DNA from: Bacteroidales bacterium
GTDB taxonomy: Bacteria > Bacteroidota > Bacteroidia > Bacteroidales > UBA932
NCBI GenBank assembly: GCA_028724885.1
Contig: JAQYTJ010000028.1
Span: 1-64,000, forward strand
Direction: 5' to 3'
Length of the DNA: 64,000 bases
A program made the position numbers and the translations under genes. Within the stretch, counting starts at the first letter, position 1. Every line of letters begins with the position of its first letter. This document shows, piece after piece, positions 39,631-49,500 of this stretch. The notes under the pieces were generated by a model. That model had not been told where the DNA came from and ran no database searches. It saw only the letters and a program-made list of their open reading frames with translations.

Positions 39631-40200
39631 ATGTTGACTGACAAAGCAAAAGAGATAGTAGCTGAAGCCAATTCGAAAATGGCTGATGCCGTGAAATTTC
39701 TCGAAGAAGACTTAAAGACATACAGGGTTGGCAAAGCTAACCCTTCAATTCTGAACAACGTGACCGTAGACTACTACGGCACACAGACTCCTATCCCTCA
39801 GGTAGCATCAGTCACTACGCCTGATGCTAAAACAATCGCCATACAGCCTTGGGAAAAAAGCATGTTGCAGCCTATAGAGAAAGCAATTCTGGTTGCAAAC
39901 TTAGGCTTCACTCCAATGAACAATGGGGAAATCATCCGCTGCCCTATCCCCCCTCTCACAGAGGAAAGGCGTAAGGATCTCATCAAGAAGGCAAAAGCAG
40001 CTGGCGAGAATGGCAAAATCGTAATCCGCAATGCCCGCAGGGATGCCGTGGATGCCCTCAAGAAGGCCGAAAAAGCCGGATTATTCTCTGAGGACGTGCA
40101 AGGCGAGGGCGAAGACGAAGTGCAGAAATTGACCGATGAGAAAGTAAAAGAAATTGATACTCTCATCTCAGCCAAGGAAAAAGAAATAATGACAGTTTAA
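39631..40200 (+). CDS. frr: Ribosome recycling factor
   Basis: RRF splits post-termination ribosomes with EF-G. The protein has 189 residues. Conserved parts are the early helix with DLKTYRVGKANPSILNNVTVDYYG, the central IAIQPWEKSML, and the RCPIPPLTEERRKDLIKKAK segment. The remainder is helical to the end. The promoter of the aromatic amino-acid leader overlaps its stop codon, so no separate terminator follows. Confidence 0.97.
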   Translation: MLTDKAKEIVAEANSKMADAVKFLEEDLKTYRVGKANPSILNNVTVDYYGTQTPIPQVASVTTPDAKTIAIQPWEKSMLQPIEKAILVANLGFTPMNNGEIIRCPIPPLTEERRKDLIKKAKAAGENGKIVIRNARRDAVDALKKAEKAGLFSEDVQGEGEDEVQKLTDEKVKEIDTLISAKEKEIMTV

Positions 40201-40230
40201 TTGCATCTTAAGAATATTTAACTAACTTTG
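40201..40230 (+). promoter_or_regulatory. Promoter of the Phe/Tyr operon
   Basis: TTG (40201-40203), a 19-base spacer and a perfect TAACTTTG (40223-40230) begin one base after the frr stop. The predicted transcript start falls only a few bases before, or at, the leader-peptide ATG at 40241. Confidence 0.75.
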
Positions 40231-40240
40231 TCCCTCGCTT

Positions 40241-40300
40241 ATGTACAGCACACGATTTTACGCATACGGTTATTTTTACTTCTATTACCAGCAGAGGTGA
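40241..40300 (+). CDS. Phe/Tyr attenuator leader peptide
   Basis: A 19-residue open frame reads MYSTRFYAYGYFYFYYQQR. Seven Tyr and three Phe make ten of 19 codons aromatic. It lies between a perfect promoter and a terminator hairpin, upstream of prephenate dehydratase. This is the layout of classical amino-acid attenuation: ribosomes that stall on Tyr or Phe codons would let the operon be read. It is too short for normal gene finding. No Shine-Dalgarno sequence is present, and the very short distance to the promoter suggests leaderless or near-leaderless initiation. Confidence 0.85.
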   Translation: MYSTRFYAYGYFYFYYQQR

Positions 40301-40301
40301 T

Positions 40302-40379
40302 GGCCGGATTCTGAGTGTGCAAAGTATTCAAGTTAGGGAAATGAATATATGCCGTCCGGTGATGCCGGGCGGTTTTTTT
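40302..40379 (+). terminator. Attenuator: terminator and competing antiterminator
   Basis: The terminator stem is CCGTCCGG (40352-40359) with CCGGGCGG (40365-40372), one G-T pair, a 5-base loop and a run of seven T (40373-40379). An upstream segment GCCGGA (40303-40308) can pair with TCCGGT (40355-40360) and would break the terminator's 5' arm. It starts just after the leader stop codon (TGA 40298-40300), where a terminating ribosome would cover it. The geometry therefore fits stall-dependent antitermination. The terminator is seen directly; the switch is inferred. Confidence 0.8.
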
Positions 40380-40396
40380 ATGAAACGAACTTAATT

Positions 40397-41236
40397 ATGA
40401 CAAAGAAAGTCGCAGTGCAAGGGTATAGGGGCTGCTTCCACGAAGAGGCTGCCAGGAAATTCTACTCTTGCAGGAAGCAGGAAATCAGCATAGTGGAATG
40501 CCCCACGTTCCAGATGGTTTTTCAGGCGATGAAAGATGGAACGGCAGATGCAGGGATAATGGCCATAGAGAACACCTCTTCAGGAGGGCTGCTACCTAAT
40601 TTTGAGCTGCTAAGAGGGAACGATTTCAAGATAAAAGGAGAAATCTACATTCCGATTCACCAGAACCTGATGGCACTAAAATGGCAGAAATTAGAGGACA
40701 TAAAAGAAGTGCGGACACACTACATGGCCATAAACCAGACAAGGCCGTTCTTCGAAGCCAACTGCCCCTGGATAAGGATGGTAGAAACTGAAGACACTGC
40801 AAAAAGCGCCACCGAAGTCGCAGAGAAAGGGCTGAAGGGCGTAGGAGCAGTAGCATCTGAATTGGCAGCGGAAGAGAACGGCCTAGAGATACTCGCTCAT
40901 GGAATTGAGACCTACAAGCAGAACTTCACCCGTTTCCTCATATTCGACGAAGAAATTTACAACAGCCGCTCCGCCATCGACAAATCCAGCCTCTGCTTCA
41001 CCCTACCTCACAAGCCAGGCTCGCTCGCACAAGTGCTTACGATTTTATCTTTCTACGAGATGAACCTTACAAGGATACAGTCCCTACCAATTCCAGGACA
41101 CGAATGGGAATATTTTTTCTATGTTGACATCTGCTTCGCCAGCTATGACCGCTATCGCCAAGCGCTGAAGGCGGTGAAACCCCTCATGGAAGGGCTTACG
41201 GTACTAGGGGAATACCCAAGCCATAAAGTTTTATGA
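40397..41236 (+). CDS. pheA: Prephenate dehydratase
   Basis: Converts prephenate to phenylpyruvate in phenylalanine synthesis. The start at 40397 (MTKKVAVQGYRGCFHEEAARKF) gives 279 residues and lies just after the attenuator; an in-frame earlier start falls inside the terminator and is rejected. The periplasmic-binding-like catalytic part has AIENTSSGG and the key TRF motif in NFTRFLIF (about residues 195-203). The ACT regulatory domain follows with LPHKPGSLAQVLTIL and NLTRIQSLP, where many homologues read ESRP. No chorismate mutase part is fused here; that activity is on the DAHP synthase. First gene of a five-gene operon. Confidence 0.94.
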   Translation: MTKKVAVQGYRGCFHEEAARKFYSCRKQEISIVECPTFQMVFQAMKDGTADAGIMAIENTSSGGLLPNFELLRGNDFKIKGEIYIPIHQNLMALKWQKLEDIKEVRTHYMAINQTRPFFEANCPWIRMVETEDTAKSATEVAEKGLKGVGAVASELAAEENGLEILAHGIETYKQNFTRFLIFDEEIYNSRSAIDKSSLCFTLPHKPGSLAQVLTILSFYEMNLTRIQSLPIPGHEWEYFFYVDICFASYDRYRQALKAVKPLMEGLTVLGEYPSHKVL

Positions 41237-41253
41237 ATATATTGCATTAAGTC

Positions 41254-42447
41254 ATGATAGTACAACCTGCAAATAGAGCCAGCTCGGTCCGCGAATATTA
41301 TTTCTCTTGGAAAAACAAGGAGCTAGCTCGGCTAAATGCCGACAGAAAGGTTCGCGGAGAAGACCCAATCATCAATTTAGGAATAGGCGCTCCTGACAGG
41401 ATGCCTCCGATGCCTGCGATAAACGAACTCGTGAACACTGCCCAGCAACCTGGGAACCACGCATACCAAAATTACTACGGCCTGCCAGAACTGCGAAAAG
41501 CCTACGCAGACTGGTACGCAAAGTGGTACGGTGTGGTGCTGGACCAAGTCAATGGCGTTCAGCCTCTCGTAGGCTCGAAGGAAGGCATTTTGCTCACTTC
41601 TATGGCCTTCGTGAATCCAGGCGGCAAGGTACTGGTTCCAGACCCTGGCTACCCTACCTACACGTCGGCTTCCAGACTGGTCGATGCCCAGATAATGAAT
41701 TACGACCTAACCGAAGAGAATCACTGGATGCCAGACTTCAATGCCATTGAGAAGATGAACCTTGACGGCGTTAAAATAATGTGGGTGAATTATCCACACA
41801 TGCCTACTGGTGCCAAGGCCACTCCGGAGCTGTTCCAGAGGCTGGTAGATTTCGGGCTGAAGCATAAAATATTGATAGTTAACGATAATCCATATTCATT
41901 CATACTGACGGAGCGGCAACTTTCCATCTTGTCTGCGAAAGGTGCGATGGAATGCTGCCTAGAGCTGAATTCGCTCAGCAAAGCACACAACATGAGCGGC
42001 TGGCGAATCGGAATGGTCGGCGGCTCTCCAGAAATGGTGGACCAGGTACGCAAGGTTAAGAGCCAGATGGATTCCGGGATGTTCAAGCCTCTGCAGCTGG
42101 CTGCAGTACAAGCACTCAGCCAAGGAGAAGACTGGTTCAAGGAGTTAAATGCGGAATATTCAAAAAGGCAGGTGGCTGCAGGGAGTATCATGAACCTCCT
42201 CGGAGCACACTACGACAAAAATTCGGCAGGGCTGTTCCTTTGGGGCAGGGTCAAGGCAGATACGCAGGCGGCGAATGGCATGACGGCTGGCGAGACTTTG
42301 TCGGAAAAGCTGCTGCACGAGGCAGGGGTTTTCGTCACCCCAGGCTACATATTCGGAAAGAATGGAAATGATTATATTCGCATTTCCCTTTGCGCCCCTG
42401 TGCCAACGTTGGAGAAGGCGTATGAGAAGATTAAAGGAATATTATAG
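41254..42447 (+). CDS. PLP-dependent aminotransferase (aromatic operon)
   Basis: Fold-type I class I/II aminotransferase of 397 residues. Seen are NLGIGAPDRMPP near the start, YGLPELRKAYADWY, PDPGYPTYTS, the NYPHMPTGA loop (usually NPxNPTG), DNPYSFIL for the PLP-contacting Asp and Tyr, and the Schiff-base Lys in SLSKAHNMSGWRIG (about residue 237). The operon position between prephenate dehydratase and dehydrogenase suggests transamination of phenylpyruvate and hydroxyphenylpyruvate to Phe and Tyr. That specificity is inferred from context. Confidence 0.88.
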   Translation: MIVQPANRASSVREYYFSWKNKELARLNADRKVRGEDPIINLGIGAPDRMPPMPAINELVNTAQQPGNHAYQNYYGLPELRKAYADWYAKWYGVVLDQVNGVQPLVGSKEGILLTSMAFVNPGGKVLVPDPGYPTYTSASRLVDAQIMNYDLTEENHWMPDFNAIEKMNLDGVKIMWVNYPHMPTGAKATPELFQRLVDFGLKHKILIVNDNPYSFILTERQLSILSAKGAMECCLELNSLSKAHNMSGWRIGMVGGSPEMVDQVRKVKSQMDSGMFKPLQLAAVQALSQGEDWFKELNAEYSKRQVAAGSIMNLLGAHYDKNSAGLFLWGRVKADTQAANGMTAGETLSEKLLHEAGVFVTPGYIFGKNGNDYIRISLCAPVPTLEKAYEKIKGIL

Positions 42448-42450
42448 ATT

Positions 42451-43305
42451 ATGACGATAGGAATAATAGGATTGGGGCTCATCGGGGGCTCGATGGGCAT
42501 TGACCTGAAACGGAGAGGCTTCGCCGACAAAGTTCTCGGAGTCGAGACGGACAAGGTCGGTGCCGAAGCGGCTCTGCACATGGGGCTAGCGGATGAGATT
42601 ACGTCCTTCGAGGATTGCGTGAAGCGAAGCGACATCGTGATAGTGGCTGTGCCCGTAGGCACAGCGGTCAAAATGCTGTTGCAGACATTGGATATATTCA
42701 GAGAACAACCAGAGAAGAAGCAGATAGTCATCGACACCTGCTCCACCAAGTCCAAGGTAACGCAATGCGTCAAATATCATCCTCTGCGAGGCAGATTCGT
42801 CGCCACGCACCCAATGGCAGGCACCGAATATTCCGGCCCTTGGGCAGCCGAGCCGAACCTTTTCGATGGCAGAGCCTGCATATTCGCAGATGCCGAAGAC
42901 TCCGATCCTGCCGCTCTCGACACCATAGAAAGGCTCTATGACACGCTGAACATGAGGCCTATATTCATGAATTCAGACCAGCATGACGTGCACACAGCCT
43001 ACGTGTCGCACATCTCTCACGTGACATCATTCGCTCTTGCCCTCACGGTTCTCGAAAAGGAAAAAGACGAGAAACATATATTCGACTTAGCCTCTGGTGG
43101 GTTTTCATCGACCGTGCGCCTAGCCAAGAGTTCTGCAGACATGTGGGTGCCTATCCTCTCTCAGAACAGAGACAATGTGCTGCATGTAATTGACACATAC
43201 CTGAGCAAGATGCAGGAATTCCGAGATGCCATCGCAGACTACGATGAAGCTAAAATCACTGAACTGATACACGAGGCAAATAGAATAAAGAAAATATTAA
43301 GATAA
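42451..43305 (+). CDS. tyrA: Prephenate dehydrogenase
   Basis: NAD(P)-dependent enzyme that makes 4-hydroxyphenylpyruvate from prephenate for tyrosine. The protein has 284 residues. The Rossmann motif GIIGLGLIGGSMG lies at residues 3-15. Catalytic-region motifs are DTCSTKSKV, THPMAGTEYSGPWAA, and SHISHVTSFAL with the conserved His. There is no fused chorismate mutase or ACT domain. The gene starts 3 bases after the aminotransferase and ends 1 base before the next gene. Confidence 0.93.
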   Translation: MTIGIIGLGLIGGSMGIDLKRRGFADKVLGVETDKVGAEAALHMGLADEITSFEDCVKRSDIVIVAVPVGTAVKMLLQTLDIFREQPEKKQIVIDTCSTKSKVTQCVKYHPLRGRFVATHPMAGTEYSGPWAAEPNLFDGRACIFADAEDSDPAALDTIERLYDTLNMRPIFMNSDQHDVHTAYVSHISHVTSFALALTVLEKEKDEKHIFDLASGGFSSTVRLAKSSADMWVPILSQNRDNVLHVIDTYLSKMQEFRDAIADYDEAKITELIHEANRIKKILR

Positions 43306-43306
43306 T

Positions 43307-44419
43307 ATGGAACGAACATTAGACACCATCCCCGTATCGCAATGGGGTTTTTTCGACGAGGCAATTCCCCCTCTCGTCATAGCGGGTCCATGCAGCGCAG
43401 AGTCCGAGCTGCAAGTTATGATGACAGCTAAAGGCCTGCACGAATTCGGAATTCACGTTTACCGCGCAGGAATATGGAAACCCCGCACGCATCCAAGCTC
43501 ATTCGAAGGCGTTGGCTCCAAAGGCTTGAAATGGCTTCAGAAAGCCAAGAAAGAATATGGAATGAAGGTTTGCACCGAAGTGGCAAGCGAAAAACATGTC
43601 TACGAATGCCTTAAATACGGCATAGACATGGTCTGGATCGGGGCGCGTACCACCGCCAACCCTTTCCTGGTGCAGGAGATCGCCGATGCCCTGTGCGACA
43701 CCGACATTCCTGTGCTGGTGAAGAATCCGGTGAACCCGGATCTCGACCTTTGGATAGGGGCATTGGAAAGGCTTAACGCCGCTGGTATCAGAAAGCTCGG
43801 AGTCATTCACCGAGGCTTCACTCCTTTGCAGAAAATACCCTTCCGGAACGAACCCGGCTGGGGAATCGCAGTAGAACTACGCACTCGCTTCCCGGAAATT
43901 CCATTCTTTGCCGACCCGAGCCACATGGGCGGATCCAAAAAATACCTGAAAGAACTGTCGCAGAGAGCGATGGACCTTGGGCTGGACGGCCTGATGATAG
44001 AGTCTCACTGCGATCCGTCCTGCGCTCTGAGTGATGCAAAGCAGCAGCTGGTACCTGATGAGCTACGCACGCTTCTGGAAAGCCTGAAAGTCCGCCAGAA
44101 GGCCATCGATGACGTGGATTACCAGAAAGCCATGCTGAACTTGCGCACACAGATAGACATCATAGACGAGAACCTGCTTCTTGAGCTGAAATCCAGGATG
44201 GACATCTCCCGGCGCATAGGAGAGTTCAAGAAAGAACACAACATAGCAATAGTTCAAGCTTCTCGGTGGGACAGCATACTGAAATCCATGATCGATAAAG
44301 GCCGTGAGTACGCTCTCCCTGAAGATTTCATCACCGAAGTGTTCAATGCAATACACAAAGCCTCAGTATCAGCGCAAAATAAGATTCTTGCGAGAGGCGA
44401 TGACAAAGAATCAATTTAA
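43307..44419 (+). CDS. Bifunctional DAHP synthase / chorismate mutase
   Basis: A 370-residue fusion. Residues about 1-260 are a DAHP synthase of the AroA-beta (KDO8P-synthase-like) type, with IAGPCSAES, AGIWKPRTHPSSFEG, KNPVNPDLDLWIGALERL and ADPSHMGGS. Residues about 275-365 are an AroQ-class chorismate mutase helix bundle (LRTQIDIIDENLLLELKSRM then RRIGEFKKEHNIAI). It therefore runs both the first shikimate step and the step to prephenate. The fusion is common in Bacteroidota and probably allows allosteric control of one domain by the other. It is the fourth gene of the attenuated operon. Confidence 0.94.
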   Translation: MERTLDTIPVSQWGFFDEAIPPLVIAGPCSAESELQVMMTAKGLHEFGIHVYRAGIWKPRTHPSSFEGVGSKGLKWLQKAKKEYGMKVCTEVASEKHVYECLKYGIDMVWIGARTTANPFLVQEIADALCDTDIPVLVKNPVNPDLDLWIGALERLNAAGIRKLGVIHRGFTPLQKIPFRNEPGWGIAVELRTRFPEIPFFADPSHMGGSKKYLKELSQRAMDLGLDGLMIESHCDPSCALSDAKQQLVPDELRTLLESLKVRQKAIDDVDYQKAMLNLRTQIDIIDENLLLELKSRMDISRRIGEFKKEHNIAIVQASRWDSILKSMIDKGREYALPEDFITEVFNAIHKASVSAQNKILARGDDKESI

Positions 44420-44420
44420 C

Positions 44421-44663
44421 ATGAACTATACGCCGACACGCTGTGTTATAATCCTCGCGGCATTTATCGCAATGACATCATGCACCAAGAAAGAGATCGG
44501 CAGGAAGGATGTCGCCGAGATGCAGAATGGCACTGAGGAGGCAGAATACCTCCCAGGAATCGCAGTGGTGCAATTCGACGATGAGTTGACAAGTCTTGCT
44601 GAGGAAGAACTCGACCAGGCCTTCCGGGAACTCAGCAACGGCACCTTCATCAAGACACGATAG
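44421..44663 (+). pseudogene. Truncated N-terminus of S8-peptidase-like lipoprotein
   Basis: An 80-residue frame starting 1 base after the DAHP synthase stop. It has a signal peptide with lipobox MTSC, then an acidic stretch and the block YLPGIAVVQFDDELTSLAEEELDQ and ends GTFIKTR. This block resembles the inhibitor-like propeptide start of Bacteroidota subtilisin-type (S8) lipoprotein peptidases, which normally continue for several hundred residues. Here the frame stops at 44661-44663 and sequence of different character begins, so the gene is probably cut by a rearrangement. The family call is from remembered similarity. It could also be a genuine small lipoprotein. Confidence 0.5.
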
Positions 44664-44851
44664 CCGTCCCGGCGGAGGCTGGTACTCCGCCCAGTGGACA
44701 GGCCCGGCGAGGCAATCCGGTCCTTGAACTGCTCGTTCTGTACAAACATATCACGAAGGTAGCAATTTGATGCGGGACACCCGATTCGATAAAGCAATCA
44801 GCCTCTAACGGCACTGTATGGGTGGTTTTGGTCAAAAGTGCGGAAAACAGG

Positions 44852-44884
44852 AAGGGTCGGCCCGCCATCTGCGAGCCGACCCTT
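44852..44884 (-). terminator. Hairpin downstream of susD 44927
   Basis: AAGGGTCGGC (44852-44861) and GCCGACCCTT (44875-44884) form a perfect 10-bp stem with a 13-base loop. It lies 40 bases past the stop of the minus-strand SusD gene. No long T run follows, so the strength as a terminator is uncertain. The remainder of 44664-44926 shows no recognisable gene. Confidence 0.55.
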
Positions 44885-44926
44885 TGCGATAGATATCCGA
44901 TGATCCGTCCGAAAACGGAGCGTCAG

Positions 44927-46510
44927 TTATTTATTGTCAGCGACATCCCACCAAATGCGAGTATAAATTTCGTTTTCGCCTTGGGCAGCAATCACTTCCT
45001 GGAAACTCTCCCGATTCTGGTCAGTATCATCGGAAGCATAAAGCATACGATACGGGACGGTCTGGATGCCAGCCGAAACGGCCTGATGACCTGCCGAGAG
45101 AGCAGGGACATTCAGCCGGCGCCAGTCGCTCCAAGCCTCCACACCGTTCTGCATGAACCCGTTCAACCAGCGCTGGTAGGCAATTTTATTGATTTTTTCG
45201 GCATTCGTACCCGTCAATTTAACCGCATCTTGGGCAAGATATGCATCCACCGTGGTAACGAGAGCATTCTTGGCTTGAATCTTGCTCCAGCCCTCTTCAT
45301 CGTCCTGAATGTTCTTAAGTTCTTCCGCAACACCCTTTTCTTCAAAAGAAAGCCGGATAGCATCTTCGTAGAGAGCATTTGCGTCTGCGCTGATCCAACC
45401 ACGGACAGCAGCCTCCGCACACATCAACTTAACCTTGGCAGCAGAGATCATCACGAAAGGAGCATCGATCTTGATTAGCCGATCTGCCAGCCTGCTAGGA
45501 TTTCTTGTGTTCTTGAAGGTCGCGAGCTCGTCTTTCGTAATCCCCCAAGGAATGCCGGTGATAGGATTTACAGAATCCTTGAAATTCGGCTTGGCATAGG
45601 AGAGGACACGCGGATCATGCAATGCTAGGAATGCATCCACCAAAGTACCGGTCGGCCAGAAATCACGACGTGCACTCACAAAATAATTGTCGTACAACGG
45701 ATTGGCATTGTCATTCTCTGCGAGATACGGATATGACATGTTTGAGGCATTGTCAACAATACCGCCATCCGCAAAGGCCTTGGCGAAACGCGCCTTTCCT
45801 GTCTCCGGATCCACATCGCTGAGTTTGATGGCCAAGCACATCCGGATGGAAGCATTCAGTGATCTCCATTTGGACATGTCACCACGATAGATGATGTCAT
45901 AGTCCCCATCAAGATGAATTCCGGAAGGGCTCATCATGGCATAGGCCTCGTTCAGTTCCTTGTCAAGTGCTTCGTAAATGTCTTTGACAGAATCATACTT
46001 GGGGGTAAAATTGCCTTCATCGCCCATCAAGGCCTCAGAATACGGGAGCATTCCGAGAGCATCCGTCAACGTCATCATATAATATGCCTTCAAGGTCATG
46101 GAGACACCGATCTGATCATTTCCGTCTCCAAAAAGAGTAACGAAAGTCTCATTCTTCGTCGCCTCATCCTGGTTCCGTTGGACGATGGTCTTAAGATTAC
46201 GCATGAAGAGCCGATAGTAAGTGGCCACACCAAATTGATTGATGTTCAAACCAGTGTACTGGATGTTCTGTCCCTCTCCCAGATACTGTGGATAGATCTG
46301 TGTCCAGGGATTATAGGTATCGAGTTGAGGAGCGGGTGAACTTGACATGACAGAAAACGTGGTCCCTTGGCAAGCCCTGATGAACAGGTTGCGAGTGTTG
46401 TCCTGAGAAATCTTGTTCGGATCTTTGTTGATGTCCCCAAACTTGCCACAGGACGCTGCCAGCAGAGCCGACAGGGTCACAAAGAGAATATATGTCAGTT
46501 GCTTTTTCAT
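44927..46510 (-). CDS. SusD-like_2 family nutrient-binding lipoprotein
   Basis: Surface lipoprotein of about 527 residues. The start at 46510 (MKKQLTYILFVTLSALLAASC) gives a clean signal peptide; an upstream in-frame start adds 7 residues. It is of the shorter SusD/RagB subfamily in which the mature protein begins with DINKDPN, here CGKFGDINKDPNKIS, and continues with NPWTQIYPQYLGEGQNIQY. Later blocks are SLNASIRMCLAIKLSDVDPE, KLMCAEAAVRGW and NKIAYQRWLNGFMQNGVEAWSDWRRL, all typical. It is the last gene of a minus-strand run of two SusC/SusD pairs. Confidence 0.93.
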   Translation of the reverse strand: MKKQLTYILFVTLSALLAASCGKFGDINKDPNKISQDNTRNLFIRACQGTTFSVMSSSPAPQLDTYNPWTQIYPQYLGEGQNIQYTGLNINQFGVATYYRLFMRNLKTIVQRNQDEATKNETFVTLFGDGNDQIGVSMTLKAYYMMTLTDALGMLPYSEALMGDEGNFTPKYDSVKDIYEALDKELNEAYAMMSPSGIHLDGDYDIIYRGDMSKWRSLNASIRMCLAIKLSDVDPETGKARFAKAFADGGIVDNASNMSYPYLAENDNANPLYDNYFVSARRDFWPTGTLVDAFLALHDPRVLSYAKPNFKDSVNPITGIPWGITKDELATFKNTRNPSRLADRLIKIDAPFVMISAAKVKLMCAEAAVRGWISADANALYEDAIRLSFEEKGVAEELKNIQDDEEGWSKIQAKNALVTTVDAYLAQDAVKLTGTNAEKINKIAYQRWLNGFMQNGVEAWSDWRRLNVPALSAGHQAVSAGIQTVPYRMLYASDDTDQNRESFQEVIAAQGENEIYTRIWWDVADNK

Positions 46511-46557
46511 ACTTCTTATCATTATGTTCAAAATTAATCAAAATCGCCGGGAAAAGA

Positions 46558-49500
46558 TCAGAAGACAAGGGAAACGGTGAAACCGAAAGTCCGGGTGGAG
46601 ACCACCTGCCCCGTCTCCAGGAAGCCGTAGAATGCACCGACTGTTTCCGAAGGATCAATGTTGGGAACGGCGGAATAGATGAGCCATGGATTCTGGGCAA
46701 CCAGCGAAAGGCTGGCCCCCTTGAGTCCGGTCCGGGTCTTCTTCAGCACTTCACTCGGGAGCGTGTACGTCAGCGACAATTCACGGAGTTTGACATAGGA
46801 GGCATCGTAAGTCGCCTCGTGCCAATTCGTATAACCGCCGATATAGGTTTCATAGTATGTGCGCCCGTCCGTGTAGCCGCTCAACGGCTTCCCGTCGGCA
46901 TCGACTCCTTCGAGATAGACACCGCCGTTCTTGTCAAGCGGATCACGCACATTTCCACCACGCGGGTTGGTAGCCGCCGTGATGTCTCCGAGTCCGGACC
47001 CCATCAGCCACAAGTTGGTGTTCGAGACCAGAACACCGCCGATGGAGAAATCAAGGGATGCATTGAGCGACAAATTCTTATAGCGAAGACCCGTGGAGAA
47101 ACCTCCTGTCCAATCCGGCTGCGCAATTCCGAAATAGGTATGGTCGTCACTCAATCTGATCTTCGGGGAAACTATGCCGTTGCCTTTGTCCGTCAACACC
47201 ATCCGGCCCTGTTCGTCACGCATGAAGTCAAGGCCGCGGACCACACCGATCGGTTTTCCTTCCTCGGCAAAATTGTACACCTTCCCGTTGAAGCCCATCC
47301 AGGCAATCCGATACGTATCATCGTCTTTCCCGTTGTCCTCCAGTTCCACCAACTTGTTCCGGTTGCGGGAAATGTTGAAGCGGACATCCCACGTAAAGTC
47401 GCGCGTGCTGACAGGAATGCCACCGAGCGTAATTTCAACACCTTTATTCCGGATAAGACCGGCATTGATACGCCGCCCCGTGTAACCGCTGGCACCCGTA
47501 ACAGTCTGACTGATAATCTGATTCTTGGAATTCTTCCTATAATAGTTGAAGTCACCGTAGAGCCTTCCTCTCCAGAGGCTGAACTCGGTACCCGCCTCCC
47601 AAGAAGTCGAAATGGTGGGTTTGATGCTGGGGTTGACCATTCTGGCCTGCTCACTCATCGTAACGGTTGTGCCGTAACGGGTTCCAGTTTCAACAATAGG
47701 GAAGATTTGGTAGGCACCGATGGTGGAACCGAGCTGCGCCATGGAGGCTCGGATTTTCCAGAAGTCAAGCCAAGGCTTGTCGATGAACCTGTTCAGCAGC
47801 ACCGATGCACTTAAACCTCCGTACAAATAACTGTTGTAATCAGGATGGAGGGTGGATGTCCAGTCGTTACGGACATTCATGTCCAGGAAATAGGTATCAT
47901 CGAAGCTGAAAGTTGCCGTTCCGAAAACAGACTGAGTCTTGTATTTCGTCAGCTCGTTCTCGGCCTTCAGCTTACCCATGGAAGCTTCGAGATTCCAGAA
48001 CTGATCGACTAGGAGGCCATCGCTGGTGCCGCCAGACAGACTTTCATACCTATAATCTCTTTCCTCGCCGAATACCGCCGCGTTGAATAAAAGACGGTTG
48101 CCGAAGAAGTGGCGTGCATACTTGACATAGATCTGCCCCTGCAAATCGAAGATACGGCTTTGGCTCTGATAATACTCGGAAACCGAATTATGAAAATGTT
48201 CCGGCATCTTATATTCGTACAAGTAGGTGCGGAAATTGCCGTACACATTCCCCCCGATGCTCAAACCATCAATTACCTTGTAATCGATGTTTGCACTGAA
48301 CACATTCCATTGATAGTCGGAATGTTTGTTAAAGTAATTCATCAACGTGTACGGGTTCATGTGGAACGTGGGCTGCAGATTAGTCGGATCGGTGATGTTC
48401 CAAGTCGGGAAAGTTCCGTCCGGGCGCGGTTTGTAGTTCGCCTTCAAGTCTTCTGGCTTCACGTTGGTGTTGCCCCACTGCAGGAACTCCTGCAGGAAAG
48501 AGCCCATGTCGCCATAACCTTCGGTCTGGGTGTTGTGCAGACGCTGGAATGTGTATTTCCAGTCCAGGCTGACGGAGAGTTTTTCGGTTACGTCGAAAGA
48601 AGACTTTATATTGATGTTGCGCCGGACGGCGTCCGAATTTTCATGGACACCGGTCCGATTCATATTAGTAAAGGAGATACGGGTGTTGTAGCCTTTTCCG
48701 GCCTTGGCGAAAGCGACGTTTGTCGTGTTCGTGATACCCGTGCGGTAAAATTTGTTGAGATCCAGCCCGAACTCCCAAGGAGCGGTCTGCCCATAACGTG
48801 GATCATCCTTGTCCCAAGCGTACCAAGGAATGTATGGTCGACCGTCGAAACGAGGGCCCCAGGAGGCATCGTCACCGTAGTCGTAATAACGCTGTCCGTC
48901 CAAAGCCTTCAACCCCGGATCATCCGTAGCAGGATCGAAATGGTAAACGGGCATCTCGTCATTGTCGTAGCCATAGCCACCGCCGTACAGTTTCTGTAGT
49001 TTGGCATGGATATTTGCTCTCTCGAACATCGTCGTGTGGGTCACGGACAACGAAGATTCTCCGGCCTTCGCCGACTTCGTGGTGATGATGATCGCACCGT
49101 TTCCCCCTTGAGAGCCATACACCGAGGTGGCGGCGGGACCTTTAAGAACGTTCACGCTCTCTACATCGTCCATATTGACGGCGTTCTTGTTCGTGATGAC
49201 ACCGTCCACGACATATATAGGTTCAGCACCGATGTTGTCGTAAAGTGAAGTGGTTCCACGAAGTACAATGCTTCCCGCATCGAAGTTCGCACCAGAGCCC
49301 CCGACGAAGCGAGCACCGGAAATCTTTCCGACAAGCGCATTGTTCAGTCCGGTCTGACGGGTTTTCAGCAGCTCGTCAGCCTTGACTTCCTGGGATGCAT
49401 AGCCGATGGATTTACGCTCACGCTTCATGCCCATGGCCGTCACGACAACTTCATTCAATGTCTGGGAGTCGGTCACCAATTGCACACGCATCGGAGTTCT

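Noticed and set aside
44426..44868. Overlapping minus-strand open frames around the truncated lipoprotein
   Set aside because: They overlap the signal-peptide-bearing plus-strand frame and show no family features.
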